Below are positions 5,431 through 5,436 of a stretch of DNA of 5,436 nucleotides, piece by piece. A program made the translations under genes and the position numbers. Under the pieces are notes generated by a model, which saw only the letters and a program-made list of their open reading frames with translations, did no database searches and had not been told where the DNA came from. Source of the DNA: Chloroflexota bacterium. Lineage in GTDB: Bacteria > Chloroflexota > Ktedonobacteria > Ktedonobacterales > Ktedonobacteraceae. The stretch is from contig VBHS01000061.1 of assembly GCA_005881295.1 (NCBI GenBank), positions 1 to 5,436 on the forward strand, written 5' to 3'. Position 1 is the first letter of the stretch, and each line of letters opens with the position of its first letter.

Positions 5431-5436
5431 TCCTCT
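5431..5436 (-). promoter_or_regulatory. Ribosome binding site of the PAP2 phosphatase gene
   Basis: The last bases of the window read AGAGGA on the minus strand, three bases before the ATG at 5427. This supports the start and the inclusion of the charged N-terminal tail. Any promoter lies beyond the right edge. Confidence 0.6.

Overview
The window looks like chromosomal DNA of a free-living, large-genome bacterium, most likely a member of the Chloroflexota and possibly of class Ktedonobacteria. This is an inference. It rests on the MalT-like ATPase/LuxR-type regulator with a truncated paralogue beside it, a long palindromic repeat between genes, and mid-to-high GC genes separated by AT-rich spacers. 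No rRNA, tRNA, CRISPR array, phage gene or transposase was seen.

Layout from left to right. (1) Positions 3-473 (+) hold the C-terminal part of a SIS-domain sugar isomerase/deaminase-type protein that runs in from the left edge. (2) Positions 529-1728 (-) hold a complete acyl-CoA dehydrogenase, convergent with the SIS gene. It resembles the glutaryl-CoA dehydrogenase / plant short-chain acyl-CoA oxidase (ACX4) branch, but lacks the arginine that binds the glutaryl carboxylate. (3) Positions 1729-2045 are an AT-rich divergent control region with two small dyads and TATAAT-like boxes. (4) Positions 2046-2231 (+) hold a 61-codon truncated paralogue of the next gene's N-terminus, with a good ribosome binding site, a damaged P-loop, and a TGA where the intact copy has Trp. 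(5) Positions 2331-4067 (+) hold a 578-residue MalT-like ATPase/LuxR regulator. It keeps the ATPase module and the DNA-binding helix-turn-helix but seems to have lost most or all of the TPR sensor region that normally joins them. (6) Positions 4068-4584 are non-coding and dominated by a 341-bp imperfect palindrome (4158-4498), with a probable decayed third half-copy after it. (7) Positions 4585-5427 (-) hold a complete membrane PAP2-family phosphatase, convergent with the regulator.

The genes do not form an obvious pathway. The only intimate arrangement is the divergent pair acyl-CoA dehydrogenase / regulator fragment plus regulator. Local control of the dehydrogenase by the regulator is possible but not shown. 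The most unusual items are the regulator without its sensor region beside a decayed sibling, and the long palindrome in the convergent gap, which looks like a non-autonomous dispersed repeat of the MITE type.
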